A stretch of 64,000 bases of DNA from assembly GCA_021399445.1 (NCBI GenBank), contig JAJTUQ010000004.1, positions 1,054,001 through 1,118,000 on the forward strand, given 5' to 3'. A program made the position numbers and the translations under genes. This document shows positions 31,667 through 44,502 of the stretch, one piece after another. A model generated the notes under the pieces. The model was given only the letters and a program-made list of their open reading frames with translations, did no database searches and had not been told where the DNA came from. Every line of letters starts with the position of its first letter. Positions within the stretch are counted from its first letter, which is position 1. Source of the stretch: Xylogone sp. PMI_703. Taxonomy: Eukaryota > Ascomycota > Leotiomycetes.

Positions 31667-33990
31667 CTACTGAGGACCGGTGACTAATGGCTCGTAAAAA
31701 GCCGCATACTTCGCATCTGCCTCGTTTACCAGTTCCACACTCCTTAAATATCCTTCAAATTTGCCACCCCCTATCGTCTGTAGTGGTGCTTCAATACCCA
31801 TAGGGTTGTTCCAGACATAAGCGCTTGAGACTGTTCCTATCTTTGAGGTGAATTCGTACACTTTCTCCCTCTTTCCTGCTTCTGTCACCGAGAAGTAGGT
31901 GGCGTTGCTCAAGCCGATGACTTTGACAGAGCTCCAAACGTGAAGAGGAAGAGTGTAGTTCAGGACGTAGGCATTTCCACCGGTTACGAATGCTACATTT
32001 GATATGGATCCATTTCCTACAAGGAGGGATGTGTCGGGAGAACTAAAGAGGGGCCCCGGCGTTGATGAAAGTGGCTGAATGTCGAAAGAGAGTGTGTAGT
32101 TCCGGCCCTTGCTAGTCAACGGAGTGCTAACTACCACTCCAGGCTCAAGCTTCAACCCATTCTTCGATATGGAAGGCCGACCGGAGATGGTTCCATCATA
32201 CTTATTCCCGGATTTATCAGATACTTTTGCCCCTCGTAATGTACGGATAGCCCGTGTGAAATCATAAGAAAGAATAGTTGATGTTCTAGATGGAATGCTT
32301 AAATCAAGATTCTGATCGGGAATAGCGGCGTGCAAAGTAGGGAAGATATCATAGTACTCTGACATTAAGAGATCTCCACCCCATTGCTTGTCGCCTAGTG
32401 CAGGAAGACCGTCACGGAAGCAGTAATATGCTTCGTAAACACTCGAGGCATTGGGGCCAAAATCATTCCAAAGCGCGGGCATGTGTCCAAGGACATTTGG
32501 ATTATCTCTTGCCGGATTGTTACTTGAGTTCTTTGTATCAAATATGTTCGGTGCATATGGCCCTCCGTCTGGTGCGCCATGGAAGACTCGAGTGATATTG
32601 AGCTGCTGAGGATATGAGCCTGACCATTTGTTGACCATGTAGAAAGCATCATCAGAGTTCAACACTTGGTATCCGTTCTGGATATATTGATGGTATGGAT
32701 TATCTTCAAAGAATTCCCAGTGCTGGATTGAGACATTCGTGTTGACATTTGTTTCGTTCGGGAAAGCGTTGGGAGTGAATGTACCCCATATCCGAACTTT
32801 TTTAGAGTACTTCTCACCTATGTACGAATGCATTGTATTCACAAAGCGGTTGTATTCAGGGACTGCAGAGCTGCTGTATTCATCGGCGCCTAGATGGACT
32901 GTTTTGGAGTGGAACCATGGAATAGTAGCATCCCAAATCATCTGCATGGTGGGAATAGTCTCTGGATGGGAGATGTTAAGCAAGCTAGTGTCTCCTGTAG
33001 GCTCCAAAGCCAACTCGGGCTTCCATTGAGTTATCACTAAAGCGTGTCCGGGAGCCTCGATCTCTGGGATAATAGTCACGCCTCTGCTTGCGCACTGTTG
33101 CTGAATGTTTTCAATGTCAGCTCGAGTGTATGATTCATTTAGTCTCTTGTTAAGACCAGCGAGCTCTGGGTTTCCTGTATTCAACCTGAAGGCGGAGTAG
33201 AGCTCCATTTTACGTTCAGCAGACAAATTCACATTTACATTGAGATTATCACTCAAGTGAACGTGGAAGGTGTTTTGCTTGAAATATGAAAGGTATGAAC
33301 ACATTTCCACAAGAAATTCTGGAGGATAATAATGTCTTCCGCAGTCCAGCTGTTTAGTAGTATTAGCATAATGTATAGCTCCCTTGTGGGATACCTTACA
33401 AAAGCTCCGCGAATGCTCCAGCCGGGTGCATCCTTCGCAGTTCCAAGACTCAATTCTAGGTTCTTGTTCAAGACACCCTGTTGCAGAATAGATCTGGTAC
33501 CCCACCACGCACCTAGAGGACTCGCGCCAGTAATTGTTATACCATTTCTCGTAACTTGGATCTCATATCCCTCGGAGGTAGGTCTTCCTGCAGCATCGCG
33601 AAAGTTGTTTGGATTCCCCAGAGTAACGAAGACCGATCCTGGCGCAGCCGACCTACCCGTGATTACAGGGACTCTAAGATTGAAGGTGGATTGTAAATCC
33701 TGAGAAAACGTCTGGGAAAATTGTAGCAAAGTTGGAGGAATTAAAGTCTCCCCATCATTGTCGACGTGATTCTGGTATTTCTGATCCACGATGATGGAAT
33801 GCACACCTCGTAAGGAGAAGGAACCTCCGCCGTGAGCTTCGGTAAACGGAACAGTCGGAATGCCGAGCCATCTCGCCGCTGTCCTTGTGTTAGCAATTGC
33901 TGCTCCATTGATCATCAAAGGTTTCACCTTACAGCACTGAAGAGGCAGGCGCAGCAAAACGCACAAGAAGGTAGTGATTAGGAGCCTCAT
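31667..33990 (-). CDS. Secreted glycoside hydrolase family 20 beta-N-acetylhexosaminidase with C-terminal lectin-like domain
   Basis: Exons 33400-33990 and 31667-33349 (50-bp intron), 757 residues. An N-terminal signal peptide (MRLLITTFLCVLLRLPLQ) is followed by the GH20 N-terminal domain (residues about 30-185), then the TIM barrel starting GAFLDCGRHYYPPEFL. The catalytic Asp-Glu pair is in HLGADEYSS (about residues 353-354); LSDN and EIEAPGHAL are further family motifs. The last 200 residues (from ILSYDFTRAIRTLRGAKV) look like a concanavalin/LamG-type jelly-roll, seen in the larger GH20 exo-enzymes. Numerous N-x-S/T sites fit secretion. Expected role: release of terminal GlcNAc/GalNAc or disaccharides from chitin fragments or glycans outside the cell. 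Confidence 0.93.
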
Positions 33991-35047
33991 GGCTGTGATA
34001 GCGGCGAAACCTTAAAGTTTACCCCAAATGACGGGGGTCCGGCTCCAGCATTTATGCGAACTTTTGAGGAGCAAAAACTACGCTTTTGATAAGATAAAGC
34101 TGGCATCGTACATAGAAAGCACAGCAACGTTGCTAGTGTCGATCTTTAGAGATAAAGAGAAGCAGAATTGAACTTATGAAGTACAGAGAAAGTAACGTTG
34201 CCGGGCGGGGCCGTAGATATAATGAGACTAAAAAGCAAAAGTGGGAAGTATTAAGCCGGTGTTGAGGTTAATGATTAGCATTCATCATCGGTTAGAGGTC
34301 CTGATAGGAGCGGTCAGCATAGGCGGAAAAAATATTGCTCGGGGTCAATTCTTGCGAGAGCTCATGCATCTGGATAGCTTAATTGACATTATGACGTCCT
34401 GTGTATCGCCAACAATGGGGTGAGAGCTAGGTTGCGGCCGAGGATATCCAGTTCGGCAGAGCATTAGAGGAGTGATCTGCAATCGTATATATTGTATTTA
34501 GAAAAGCACTAGATGCGCAGACCAGCTATTAGCTAGTATTACTAGACTGTGATTAGACTATCTCTAGTACTGTTCAATGATAAGGGCCGAAGCAGAGCAG
34601 TGTAATAATTTACAAAAATTTTTGTAAGCTAACACCACTCCAGAGATCGGCGCAACCATGTAGGTAGGTGTTTAACAAACTATTTGTGTTTATGTCTCAG
34701 GCTGGACCAAGTTGCTTAGAAGTCTGCGATTACTTCACTGTATCATTTTCACATCAAAGTCTTCAACACACATCGATTTTCAGATGACCACAACTTCAAA
34801 TTTTAAGCTTATACATTCAGGAAATTGATATAATTATAAGCTACCTCGTAAATTCCTCAAAATCAAATTCACAAACCTATTCTTTAAAATAAGCCTTAAA
34901 GTCAGGTTACAAATATTCGTACTGGAATTATAGAACTTTGTATTTACTAGGACTTTTTAAGTTCGCAAGTAGAATAATGAAGTTACAACCAAATTATCAG
35001 ACAACACAACCAAATGGAACTGATTTACCTCAATGGGAGATTTCCTA
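33991..35047. other. Gene-free stretch
   Basis: About 1.06 kb containing the hexosaminidase promoter and the 3' flank of the P450 gene. AT-rich from 34.6 kb on; no gene seen. Confidence 0.5.
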
Positions 35048-36785
35048 TCATTCCTTTACATCTGCATGGAAGGTCCTCGGCCTCAAGTAGACATTTACAG
35101 GGCCCTTCTCCCACAAAGTGTAGATCTTGCTCTTTTCAGCCCAGACTTTGCTATCCTCCGATAACTGTATGTCGTACTTCCAAAGCAACCTAGCTAGAAT
35201 TAAACGCATCTCTGCATATGCGAGGCTTTTGAAAACGTAGAAGTCAGCCAAAGGATCATTGAGAATTTTCTAATTGAGAGATTATTCAAAGTAATCAGAA
35301 CTCCGACTTACTTTTTCCCAATACAATTCCGCGGTCCTGAAGAAAATGGCTCAATTATCTCCATCCTATCCTTAGCAAAGCGTTGATCGCCAAGCCAGCG
35401 CTCAGGAATAAAGTCGTTTGGTTGTGTTAAGTACTGCGAGCTACGATATATAGCTGCTGGCCAAAACTCGATTTTTGTCTGTGAAAGCGTTTAGAGATAT
35501 ACTTGGTACAGAAGGTATCGCAGAGATTTTATGTAACTTACATTGGCAGGAACAAATCGGCCGAGAATAGTGTCGCCGCCCTCAGCGATCCTTCTTGGTT
35601 GAGTGATGGGTGCAGGAGGGTACATTCGCAGCGTCTCATCAAGTACAGCGAGCATGTACGGGAGTTTTTGGACAGAAATCAAAGTTATATCTTCTTCGCT
35701 GGGGAACATGGTACGAACCTCCTCAGTGACCAGACTCAGCGCACGTGGGTTCGAACCCAAGAAGTATGTTGCGGCCGACAGTGCTGTGGCTGTGGTCTCA
35801 GAGCCCGCAATAATGAGAACCGATGCGTTTGCAGCGATCTCATCAAAGCTTAGTCCTTCGTCTGACCCTCTCTTTGGTTGGGTCATGGAATGAATGAAAT
35901 CTGGGCGGTCTGTGACGGTTGCTAGGCGCTTGCGAACTTTACCTTCAGACAGTTGTGTGTGTTCAGCCCACTTAGTTGCGATCTCTTTGGGGACAAATCG
36001 TTTTAAAATCGAAGTAAGACCAGGCAGACGTTCTGCCATGATAAAAAATGCCCGGTTCTTAATACTAGTGTAGATGAGAGACACCCAAGGGTGGTAAGTC
36101 GACGTCTCGAGGCATCCGAAGGGTTCACCAAAGGCCAAGTCGCCGATAATATCAAAGGTTGTGTAGTTATACCATTTGACCATATCTAATGCTTTGGTTC
36201 CTCCCGCAGATTCGGTGGTGAGCCTCTCAAAGAGCATATCGACGTACTTCTTGATCATGGGTTCCTGATTAAGCATTGCTTGATTGGAAAACCCATGAGC
36301 TAATATTCGACGGTGTCGTGTATGTGTTTCGCGGTCAGCTCCAAGAACATTGTTGAGATGGACACGGACGTGCACAGGGTCCTTGCCGTGCTCGGGCATG
36401 CCCGCCTTACGATGGCCACGAATCTGTTTTGAGGCATCTGGGTGATTATAGGAAATGAAGTCCGGTGCTACCCTCACGACAGGTCCATAGGTATCGTGCA
36501 GCTCTAGGATTTTCTTGGGGGCGTGGCCAGAAATATAGTTGAGTGTATAGGGAATCCTGGTGGCACCCCAGAGTTTTGGTCCAGGATATGATCGAAGGGG
36601 GTGGAAGAGGGTGTTATATATAGGGATCCATAGGAGGCATGCAACTGTCTAAGAAATATCAGCGTGAGTAGACAGATTTAAGGAAGAGAAGGTGCTGAAC
36701 TTACGATTCCAACCACCAGGATTGCCAACGTTGGGACAATGTGGATTAGGGAAATATCCTTGTCAGGATCGAAGAGAACTCCCAT
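35048..36785 (-). CDS. Cytochrome P450 monooxygenase
   Basis: Exons 36705-36785, 35542-36648, 35312-35478 and 35048-35225; introns 56, 63 and 86 bp; 510 residues. Starts with a membrane anchor (ISLIHIVPTLAILVVGI), then the Pro-rich hinge YPGPKLWG. Motifs: C-helix HRRIL, I-helix AGSETTATALS, ExxR ETLR, PERF-like FIPERW, and the heme loop FSSGPRNCIGKN with the ligand Cys at about 448. The last intron splits the heme motif and ends in an AAAAG acceptor; this is the only choice I found that restores the motif. It resembles CYP65-type fungal P450s of secondary metabolism, bound to the ER. No other biosynthetic core gene lies within several kb, so the substrate is unknown. Confidence 0.93.
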
Positions 36786-39521
36786 GCTGAACGTCAAGAT
36801 ATTTCAAGTAATGCGGATTCTGTATGGCTTTATTGTGTGACCAACGGACACTTGCTCAGAAGAATGGAGAGATAGAATTAAAACCCATAGATATTGACAT
36901 TTATATATGCTTTACTCCTATCCTCCAGGTTACATCAGATACATTTGCGGAATCATTTCTAATTTGGGAAGTCCTTTCTCGGAATGCATACAAAGCAATA
37001 ATACGGAATCGACTTCGAAGCGTGTAAATGCAAAGGTGGAGATGTTTGTCCAACCATGGATTGCCGATCTTATTCAGTTGTCCTACCTATATTGTGCATT
37101 TTCACAGTGCATTGCACAAAGCTGATCATAACTTAATCATAAATAGCATTATGAACAGGAAATTCGAACGCATAAACCAACATCAAGCTTGTCAAGCCCT
37201 GTTCTTCAGATCTGTAAACTTGGCGACTTCTCGGCAAGAGTATCGATTGGTTGGGGAATGTCGTTCATGCGTTTTGATAAAGATCTCACCAGCCTTTTCT
37301 GTTGAAAGCATAAATGCATAAATGCACGACATTCACCAGTTATGCTGCAGACGCTATTAGCGGATCTAAAGTTCCCGCTGCCTGCGTCCGGACTACCGTT
37401 GATTTGCATGGGAAAAAGAGGAGAAACCCGGCGGAAACGCGCATAGGAGAATATAGTAGGCAGGGGGCTCGGCCCGTCAATCGCCACTGATCCAACGTTT
37501 ATTAAGGTTCTGATGGAGTAGTTGCTCCCACTCCCTTGCAACCTTCCAGAGGCTGTGAACAAATAATAACTATGGATTCGGCAATCTGACTTGCAAGTGC
37601 CGGAGGGAACTATAACCGGCAATACTAGTAGCATATCTGAACTCACGTGGAAGTCGTGCTATATAGGAATTACTCGCCATTTCAAACGTAAGAAGGGGAG
37701 GTGTGGGCCCGGGAAGGCCAAGGAAAATATCCAGAATATCCAGAACATCCAGCATCCCCCGCTCAAGGTCTCAGATTCCACAGCATAGCCATCCAAGTCA
37801 CTTGAGCTATTATTGCAGATGCACTGGAACGGCTATCCGGCACCAGAGAACTTGGAATATCTCTGAGTTTCTTTGAATGAATACAGGGCATATTTATTCC
37901 AAATACTCATTCACCTTACCGACTATCGCGAGTATTGCGGGACGCTCGTATATATCCGGTCTGACAGCACTCCTACCAACTGCTCAATAAGAGTTCATAA
38001 TGGAATTCAGAGCCATCGAGCGGATATGATCTCGGCACCATCTTACTGATGACGATAGCAAACTTTTCGCGTACCTCCAGTCATGCCAGGATTCTAAATT
38101 CATCTTGTTCCGTCAGCAATGTTCCGACGGAGGCCGCGTGGCCAGCAGCGTCTTATGCAACAGTGGGTAGTGCAGTGAAACAACGGAGCCCATAGATTTA
38201 ATTACCTCACGTTTATATTTGGCATAAGTTACCCATACTCATACTTATCATTGCCAACCCTCCCATTATCTAGAAGCAGTAATTGAATCTGCCAAGAGAG
38301 GGAAAGTGGGATAAGCGGCACATAACCGGCCAGTGGTCAGACCTTAAATTGCACTTGGCTCAAGCCACCCCGCTGAATGTGGGGTTGGCCGGCGGTAAAT
38401 CGATATCCGAACGGCACAGCCTTGAGCCGAGCGGCTTCACACGTGTATCTGCCAATCAATACGAAAATACATAACTAACCAGCCTTTTTAATAGTACTAA
38501 TGATGAGAGGTTAGACAATAAATGAAGTGGATGTCTTAGTCCGCTTTGGCACTGTGCTAATCTACTCAACATGTCACTCTTCTGTACAACAACGTAGTTC
38601 CCAAGTGCAGTCATATAGCCATTACTTTGTGGGCCTTTATAACTTGCTATTATATATGATCGAGTTATTGCTAAATAAAAAGCACCAAGGGGGATATGCT
38701 CTTCATCTCCTCTGGATGGACTCCATCATTATAAAACATTCTGCAATCACCATGCATGCCGCCAGAGCCACCGATACAGCGAATGAATGCATTACAGCAT
38801 AATTGTATGATTCTTTGACACCAATCAAGTCTTGGCTGGGAATAGACTCCAGGCTCGTGGCGCCTAGTTCAACAATGGTGGCTGCATCTAACTGCGGTAC
38901 GGTCTGGTCTATTGTAAAATTTCCTTTTATTTTGAAAATTTGAAAATTTTCTACTTACAGCCCCGAGAAACCGCTTGTAACCACTCTCCTAAGTCTCCTA
39001 GCTACTATGGGTCACGTACAAAGATGTTGGTTCTAACTTATGACAAGGAGGAAGGATGTTAGATAAAACTAATAGGAGGATGGTGGATTGTTATTTAGGT
39101 TGAGCACGAGGTTCAGCTAAACTAGAGATAGTACCTGTTTATTTTGACAATGAATATGAAACTCCGCAGAGTCGAAAAAGCTGTGAAGTGATGATATGAA
39201 GCATGGATGATGACTTCACTCATTGACTATAAGATAGCAGCGTGTTACGTCTCCTAGAATAGTGTTATTTTCATCTAGTCTGTCAACTATTGAAGTGTAT
39301 ATAATTGATCCGCAGTGCTCGCAAAGTCGTACCCTGGGATGTACTCAAGATACTGAAGGTTATACTGAACAAAATGCAACATCGACAGGAATTTTGAACC
39401 TGTTCTTTTAGACAACCTTGGTTTAGGTATGTTGCATTAATACATAAGGGCTTCATAGTGCTGAGGAGAAACAGAAGCAACCTTGCCTCTACAGATGCAC
39501 TTGAAAGGACATGTGGAGGGC
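36786..39521. other. Long gene-free stretch
   Basis: About 2.7 kb. Scattered short frames only, none with motif or splice support. A 9-bp tandem repeat lies at 37727-37754. Confidence 0.5.
37727..37754 (+). repeat. Short tandem 9-bp repeat
   Basis: Three to four copies of a unit like atatccaga, the last changed to acatccagc. Intergenic. Confidence 0.7.
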
Positions 39522-41534
39522 TTAAACAAGCACCACTCTTCTCCGACGTCCTTCTGTGGGAAATCGAGCATCTAAGCCTACAGCATTGCGAGCCTCTAAT
39601 TCGGCATATATTTCTTCAAAATCTTCGTCCTCATCAAGCCAGTTCTCATAATCCAGATCTTGGCTGAAATGCCCAAGCCGCTTAAAAGATCCATCCGAAA
39701 GGCGACTTACCAGCAGTCCGTGCCACTGAGGATAATCATTGGGTCCCATCCCATTATGTGCAGCACAGCCAAGTAGCAAGCACCACATCTTACTAAGATC
39801 TTCATCTGTAGCGGACGTGCCGTCGGAATCGATGCATGTATCATCCAGCCATGAGGGATCAGCGTATCTTGCGTGGACTAAGAAAGCCTCTACGGTGAGA
39901 CGACCAGCAGTAACCCGGCCAAGCGGGTTTTCTGGATGTGCGGGCGTAACTTGACAGGATATAATCTTCACACCTCTTGGTGTCTCTGAGCGATTGAATG
40001 AGGCGACATTCCACACTGGTCCATAAACAGATGCCCAAGACCAGCTGGGGGCTTCAAGGCTAGACCACGTATAGTCCGTTAGACCAGCTCGAATTGCCCC
40101 CTTATCTAATCTCCACCCTAGTTGGCCTTCCATATTATGCTCCCACAAACCACCGTAATACCTGCTGTTCCACATTGGTGCTGCTATTGCTGCAATTCCA
40201 GCGAGCGCTGGGAGACGATCATCTGGGTCGGTGAGACTTCGAAGAGTGTAAGTCTTGACAAGTTGATCCCATAACATCTCTTGAAAAACACCCTCTCTGA
40301 GCTCTTTGGCAACCACAGCTAAGTCCTCGCTTGGGTGTGATCCAATTTGGATACCATCAAAGGCCAAACGATCGAAAAGTGCGTTGCACTGCCAGATCAC
40401 TCCTCCTTCGGTATAAATCAAGGCTCGACGTGCAAGGCTGATTTCCTGGCAGGCCCATCCACGTTGGTTCAGCGGCTCGTCCTCAGAACGCTCCGTGGGA
40501 ACTGGAATGATACCTAGATACCCCTCACAAGTTGCGGAACATCGTGCAGGCAACATGATTGGTCTGGAGAAATAATCCCCTATATCCGCGAGAAAACCGT
40601 CGTGTACGGTTTTGGCCCTTGAAGCAGCTATTACTACGGTCGCTCGATTGTATATATTTGCCATCTGAGAAATCTCCCGAGCAACATCATCTTCATCACC
40701 TTGCATTATGCATAGTGCGTCAATCCATAGATATCGAATCCTGAGCTGCATACAAACATGAACAGCATCTTGCAATGTCTGAGGCAGGGTTTCAGTTGCA
40801 ATACCTCTCTTCTTCGATGAAATATTGGCTCGGGTAGTCTTAACTTCCTGGTCACCACCCCAGCAATAGCTAAGTGCTGCATACGTGCCAGTCTCTCCCT
40901 TCTCTGTCTCGTAGAGACACATCATCTCGATATCGATCACTCGTGAGGGTAATAACCCAATCTTGCTACGAGAACAAGACTCGTGCTGCGTAATGCACTC
41001 GGTAAACGCTTGCTCTATTCTCCTTAAGGCGTCCTCGTTTGTGACAGAGATACGCACAGGCCGGCTTGGTATCAATTCGGATATTGGGCTATCTGTTACG
41101 GCATTCGTGGTGAATAAACGATCTCTAGGCTTATAGGATTTTAGCTTACCAGGAGTTGTAAAATAATAGAAACTACGCAGGTTACGTAGTGATTGGTCAT
41201 CCTCGTCATCAACTGTCCCCCACTCGATCTCACTTCGCAGGCCGCTGGCATGAGGTGGACAGATCTCGAAGAATGAACGATTGTTCATATTGAGACCTTG
41301 CCAGTATCTCTCAGATAATGACGGATCCGGGTTATCGTTATGGGGTTGCCATCGCCCGTGATACAGATCTGAGCACAGAGCGCATCCAAGTTGTGCATGC
41401 CCTTTTAGCTCTGATATTGTGTAATGCTCAATGCGATGCAATGCCTCTGGATTCTTTTCAATCAGGCTGCGCAAATTGTTCGGGTCTAAAAATATTCCAG
41501 CGCAACGAGTACAAAGCATTGATGGCCCTTGCAT
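39522..41534 (-). CDS. HET-domain (heterokaryon incompatibility) protein 1
   Basis: Single exon, 670 residues. The N-terminus has a paired-Cys segment (LCTRCAGIF and GCALCSDLY). The HET domain lies at about residues 215-370 with its usual blocks: YAALSYCWGG, LPQTLQDAVHVCMQL, YLWIDALCIMQGDEDD, and IYNRATVVIAAS. A second conserved block follows (NQRGWACQEISLARRALIY). HET domains are cell-death effectors in fungal allorecognition, cytosolic, often with fast-evolving C-termini; the C-terminal half here (GYTWSSLEAPSWSWASVYG type) is the standard HET extension. It is intact with no frameshift. Confidence 0.93.
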   Translation of the reverse strand: MQGPSMLCTRCAGIFLDPNNLRSLIEKNPEALHRIEHYTISELKGHAQLGCALCSDLYHGRWQPHNDNPDPSLSERYWQGLNMNNRSFFEICPPHASGLRSEIEWGTVDDEDDQSLRNLRSFYYFTTPGKLKSYKPRDRLFTTNAVTDSPISELIPSRPVRISVTNEDALRRIEQAFTECITQHESCSRSKIGLLPSRVIDIEMMCLYETEKGETGTYAALSYCWGGDQEVKTTRANISSKKRGIATETLPQTLQDAVHVCMQLRIRYLWIDALCIMQGDEDDVAREISQMANIYNRATVVIAASRAKTVHDGFLADIGDYFSRPIMLPARCSATCEGYLGIIPVPTERSEDEPLNQRGWACQEISLARRALIYTEGGVIWQCNALFDRLAFDGIQIGSHPSEDLAVVAKELREGVFQEMLWDQLVKTYTLRSLTDPDDRLPALAGIAAIAAPMWNSRYYGGLWEHNMEGQLGWRLDKGAIRAGLTDYTWSSLEAPSWSWASVYGPVWNVASFNRSETPRGVKIISCQVTPAHPENPLGRVTAGRLTVEAFLVHARYADPSWLDDTCIDSDGTSATDEDLSKMWCLLLGCAAHNGMGPNDYPQWHGLLVSRLSDGSFKRLGHFSQDLDYENWLDEDEDFEEIYAELEARNAVGLDARFPTEGRRRRVVLV

Positions 41535-42232
41535 ATCTAGGCGATCAGCAAGAGCAATTCTACTACTATTTTCTTCGATTCTGTGAAGGAAAGTGACAGG
41601 CTATATCGAAGACGTGGGCGTGTATCTTCTTTGGCGAGGATAAAATTAGATGTGTTTCGGCGTTCGGTGAAGTTGGGGATGATTCTGGCTAACCCCGGAA
41701 GAATGGTAGGGGTGAGGACTGGCTTCCAATTTTAGCTAACATTGAAGAACCAGATGGGTCATCCGCTACCCGTAGCCTGACCAACTGTAGTACAAGCGGA
41801 ATACTCGAGATCAACTTAGGCTGTTATACAAAAGGCAGTAAGGAAGTATTATTACTATTGTCGTGCCTATAGCTTTATCTCTTTGTAACTTCAATCTACT
41901 TCCTGGGGTGGGCTGTAAGCAATTCAGAATGCTCCGAAGTTTGATAGATCTACTAGTAAGCTTCATTTTATATATGTCTAATCTCAATTAGGGCAGGATC
42001 TTTTGTTTTGCTCTTCACTGGCATTTGTAACTGACTGTCATTTAAATCGTTTATTAAACCCTATTAAACAAACCAGAATTCATTTTTATTTCTCAATCTG
42101 ATGATATACAAAAGAATAAGTGGTTCAAAGGTATCAAGAACTTATCAAGTGCTTGAAGGTTTTTCCCAAGTTCCCCTATGTTTATATTAGTTTGGTACTC
42201 TTCTACGTTTACCGATTAGGTTATTGAAATAC
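41535..42232. other. Gene-free stretch
   Basis: About 700 bp, promoter side of the HET gene. No ORF or repeat of note. Confidence 0.5.
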
Positions 42233-43472
42233 TTACACACCATGCTGTTCCATCAGAAGACCGCTCTCACCAACTTCCTTATCAAAGCCATTGCGCTTTT
42301 CAAACTCTTCAAACTCTTTAGTACCTCGTCGTAAATATATACTATCAACCGAATTCTCATCTAGACCTTTCGCCTTCGCCGCTGCAATCATGCGTTGGAG
42401 CTCTCCTTCCGCTTTGGCTCGTTTAAACCCAGCATTGCGAGGGTACCAAAACTTGCGTTCTCGAGTTGGCTTGAACTCAGGTATAGAATCGCGACCGAGG
42501 TTACGCAAGATCACTTGCTCTAAAAGACTCTTCACAGTTATGTTGAGTCAGTTAACATGCACTATTGCCTAGTTTTAGAACAAGACTTACATAGTTCCCG
42601 TCTGATCTGTTCAAGTTGTATGGACTATGGAGTGAAACATGAGGATTACTGATCACTCGAGCATAATGCAAGTAATTAGGGCTGTGAACATGAGGCAAAA
42701 GGCCATGGAGCAAGAACACGTCTCCTTTCTTTGCAATGACCGTGGTAAACTCTTTGCAATCCTTGACGTGGCTGCAGAGGCCACTTCCAACCGGAGGATC
42801 TAAACCCTCTGGATGCGCATATAAGTACTCCACGATACCTTGGGAAAAGGTTAGAATATCTGCAGAACGTTCTAATCTACTACTTGTTGGGAAAGAGAAG
42901 GATTTACCTTTAATACCATCTTCACATAGCCAAGTTCCACCTCCCCTCGCAGGGATATCAGTAAATACATGAATGACCGTTATAGCGTTGCCCGACGAGT
43001 CAAGAAACATACGATACCAGTCGTCATCAATGTGCCACTCCTTTTTGTTTTCAGGCTTATACTCATATTCTTGTTTGGTTTTTTCTTCGGTGCCAAAATT
43101 CACGATGAAAGCATCGCCATAGTATCGCTCTCGAACAGGGTCAATCCTGTCTTCACCCCCGCAAATCTCGACGATTTTGTTCCATGCCTCGGGTGCAAAG
43201 TCTTCCGCTGGAACTTCACGGTGTCTGGGTAGGTGTAGATATTCTGTGTGCCAGGTAGATTTATCGTGCTCATCGTAATCGACCCTAGCCCACAGATCTT
43301 TCATCCACTTGTCAATATACTCCTCTTTAATCGCTCCTGGTACATGGAGCCATCCTTTCGTTAGAAAGTGTTCGACATCTGCCGGCGTTAAGTACTTGTA
43401 GTTTTGATTTAGTTTATTTCCGGATGCTGCTGTCGAAGCCGTGGGCGGTGCCTCAGTAATAGTTGCTGACAT
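42233..43472 (-). CDS. Phytanoyl-CoA dioxygenase-like Fe(II)/2-oxoglutarate oxygenase
   Basis: Exons 42908-43472, 42591-42838 and 42233-42529; introns 69 and 61 bp; 369 residues. Start at MSATITEAPP (43472) has a good context (CACCATG). Motifs of the PhyH fold: TPADVEHFLTKGWLHVPGAI at the N-terminus; HxD iron ligands in EWHIDDDWYR; a distal LLHGLLPHVHSPN block that supplies the third His, followed by an Arg-containing strand (ARVISNPHVSL). A charged C-terminal extension (RERKFWYPRNAGFKR onward) is separate from the catalytic core. It likely hydroxylates a small substrate using 2-oxoglutarate and oxygen. The unspliced first intron stays open in frame (69 bp), so retention is possible. Confidence 0.85.
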
Positions 43473-44502
43473 GGTGGAAGCAATACTGCAGAGAAGATAA
43501 TAGGGGGTATGGTGGGGTAACTTGATTTTGAGAATTGTATGCATCGCAGGGTGTCGTTCAGCTTTATTATAGTATTGTTGGTGCCAGATCCCGTGTTTAT
43601 TGCCTCCCACTCTCGGTCGCTATTTGATTTCTTCCATCAATTACATTTCCACGGAAAATCCCCTTAAACACAAATAATCGTTGGCCTCTAATATGCGGCA
43701 ATCAAGTGTACACATAAATAGTGAAGAGTGCTCCATCTCCAATTTACTTTCGTGGGGACGAGTTTTTGACAGAGCTAATATCATGCTTATATCTAACGAG
43801 CAGTAGCTAACTAAAAGTAATAGCTAACTGATTCCTACTCATAGAGGAGTGGTATACGGATCATCTTGAGTATAGAGGAAATGTTACTTCTTGGGTTTAA
43901 GGTTGTAAGATGACTTTGTGAATCTTTCTTGATTCTCGGAATATGGAATTGAAGAATGTAACCAGTTAACCTCTATGGCAACAATTATATGCGAGGGTAT
44001 CTGATCTAGATTCTCACGCCTTCATGCGATTTCAAAAGATCAAATTGACGTAACTAAGATAATGTATGCTTATGGAGCTGATTCTCTTGTGACTGCTCTC
44101 GAAACTGGGCTTACAGCTGACGTAGGAGTCTATTTTCCTGTGTTAGAGAGACTATGAGCGGTGGACACATCCAAGTTATCAGCAAGATGATGGCTGAAGT
44201 ACCGTTGAAGAAGAGACCGCGACTTGCTTAATTATTATGTTGTTGGGACTACACATATAACTGCGGTTAACATAGACTTAACGCTCAATATCACTGCTCC
44301 CTATAAGCTCGTCTATGTGGTTTAGATAAAGCAGAAACACAGTATTTTAGTTGATGTCGGTGTACGGGTGTACACGTAACCTTACCTCCCATTGGTCAGC
44401 ATGCTCATCTTATCGCTTCAGAATTTACAAGCACAACAAGATATGAATGCGAGAAAAGGACAAATATGTGAAAGCATCAACTTTACGGTATAGAACGTCA
44501 GA
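43473..44502. other. Gene-free stretch (divergent promoters)
   Basis: About 1.03 kb between head-to-head start codons of the dioxygenase and the secreted protein. No gene or repeat seen. Confidence 0.5.

Noticed and set aside
35749..35765. tgggttcgaacccaa resembling a tRNA B box
   Set aside because: It lies inside the conserved P450 coding exon, is palindromic by chance, and no acceptor or anticodon stem surrounds it.
35048..43472. P450 and PhyH-type dioxygenase as tailoring genes of the RiPP cluster
   Set aside because: They lie 28-39 kb away, with unrelated genes between; proximity does not support membership.
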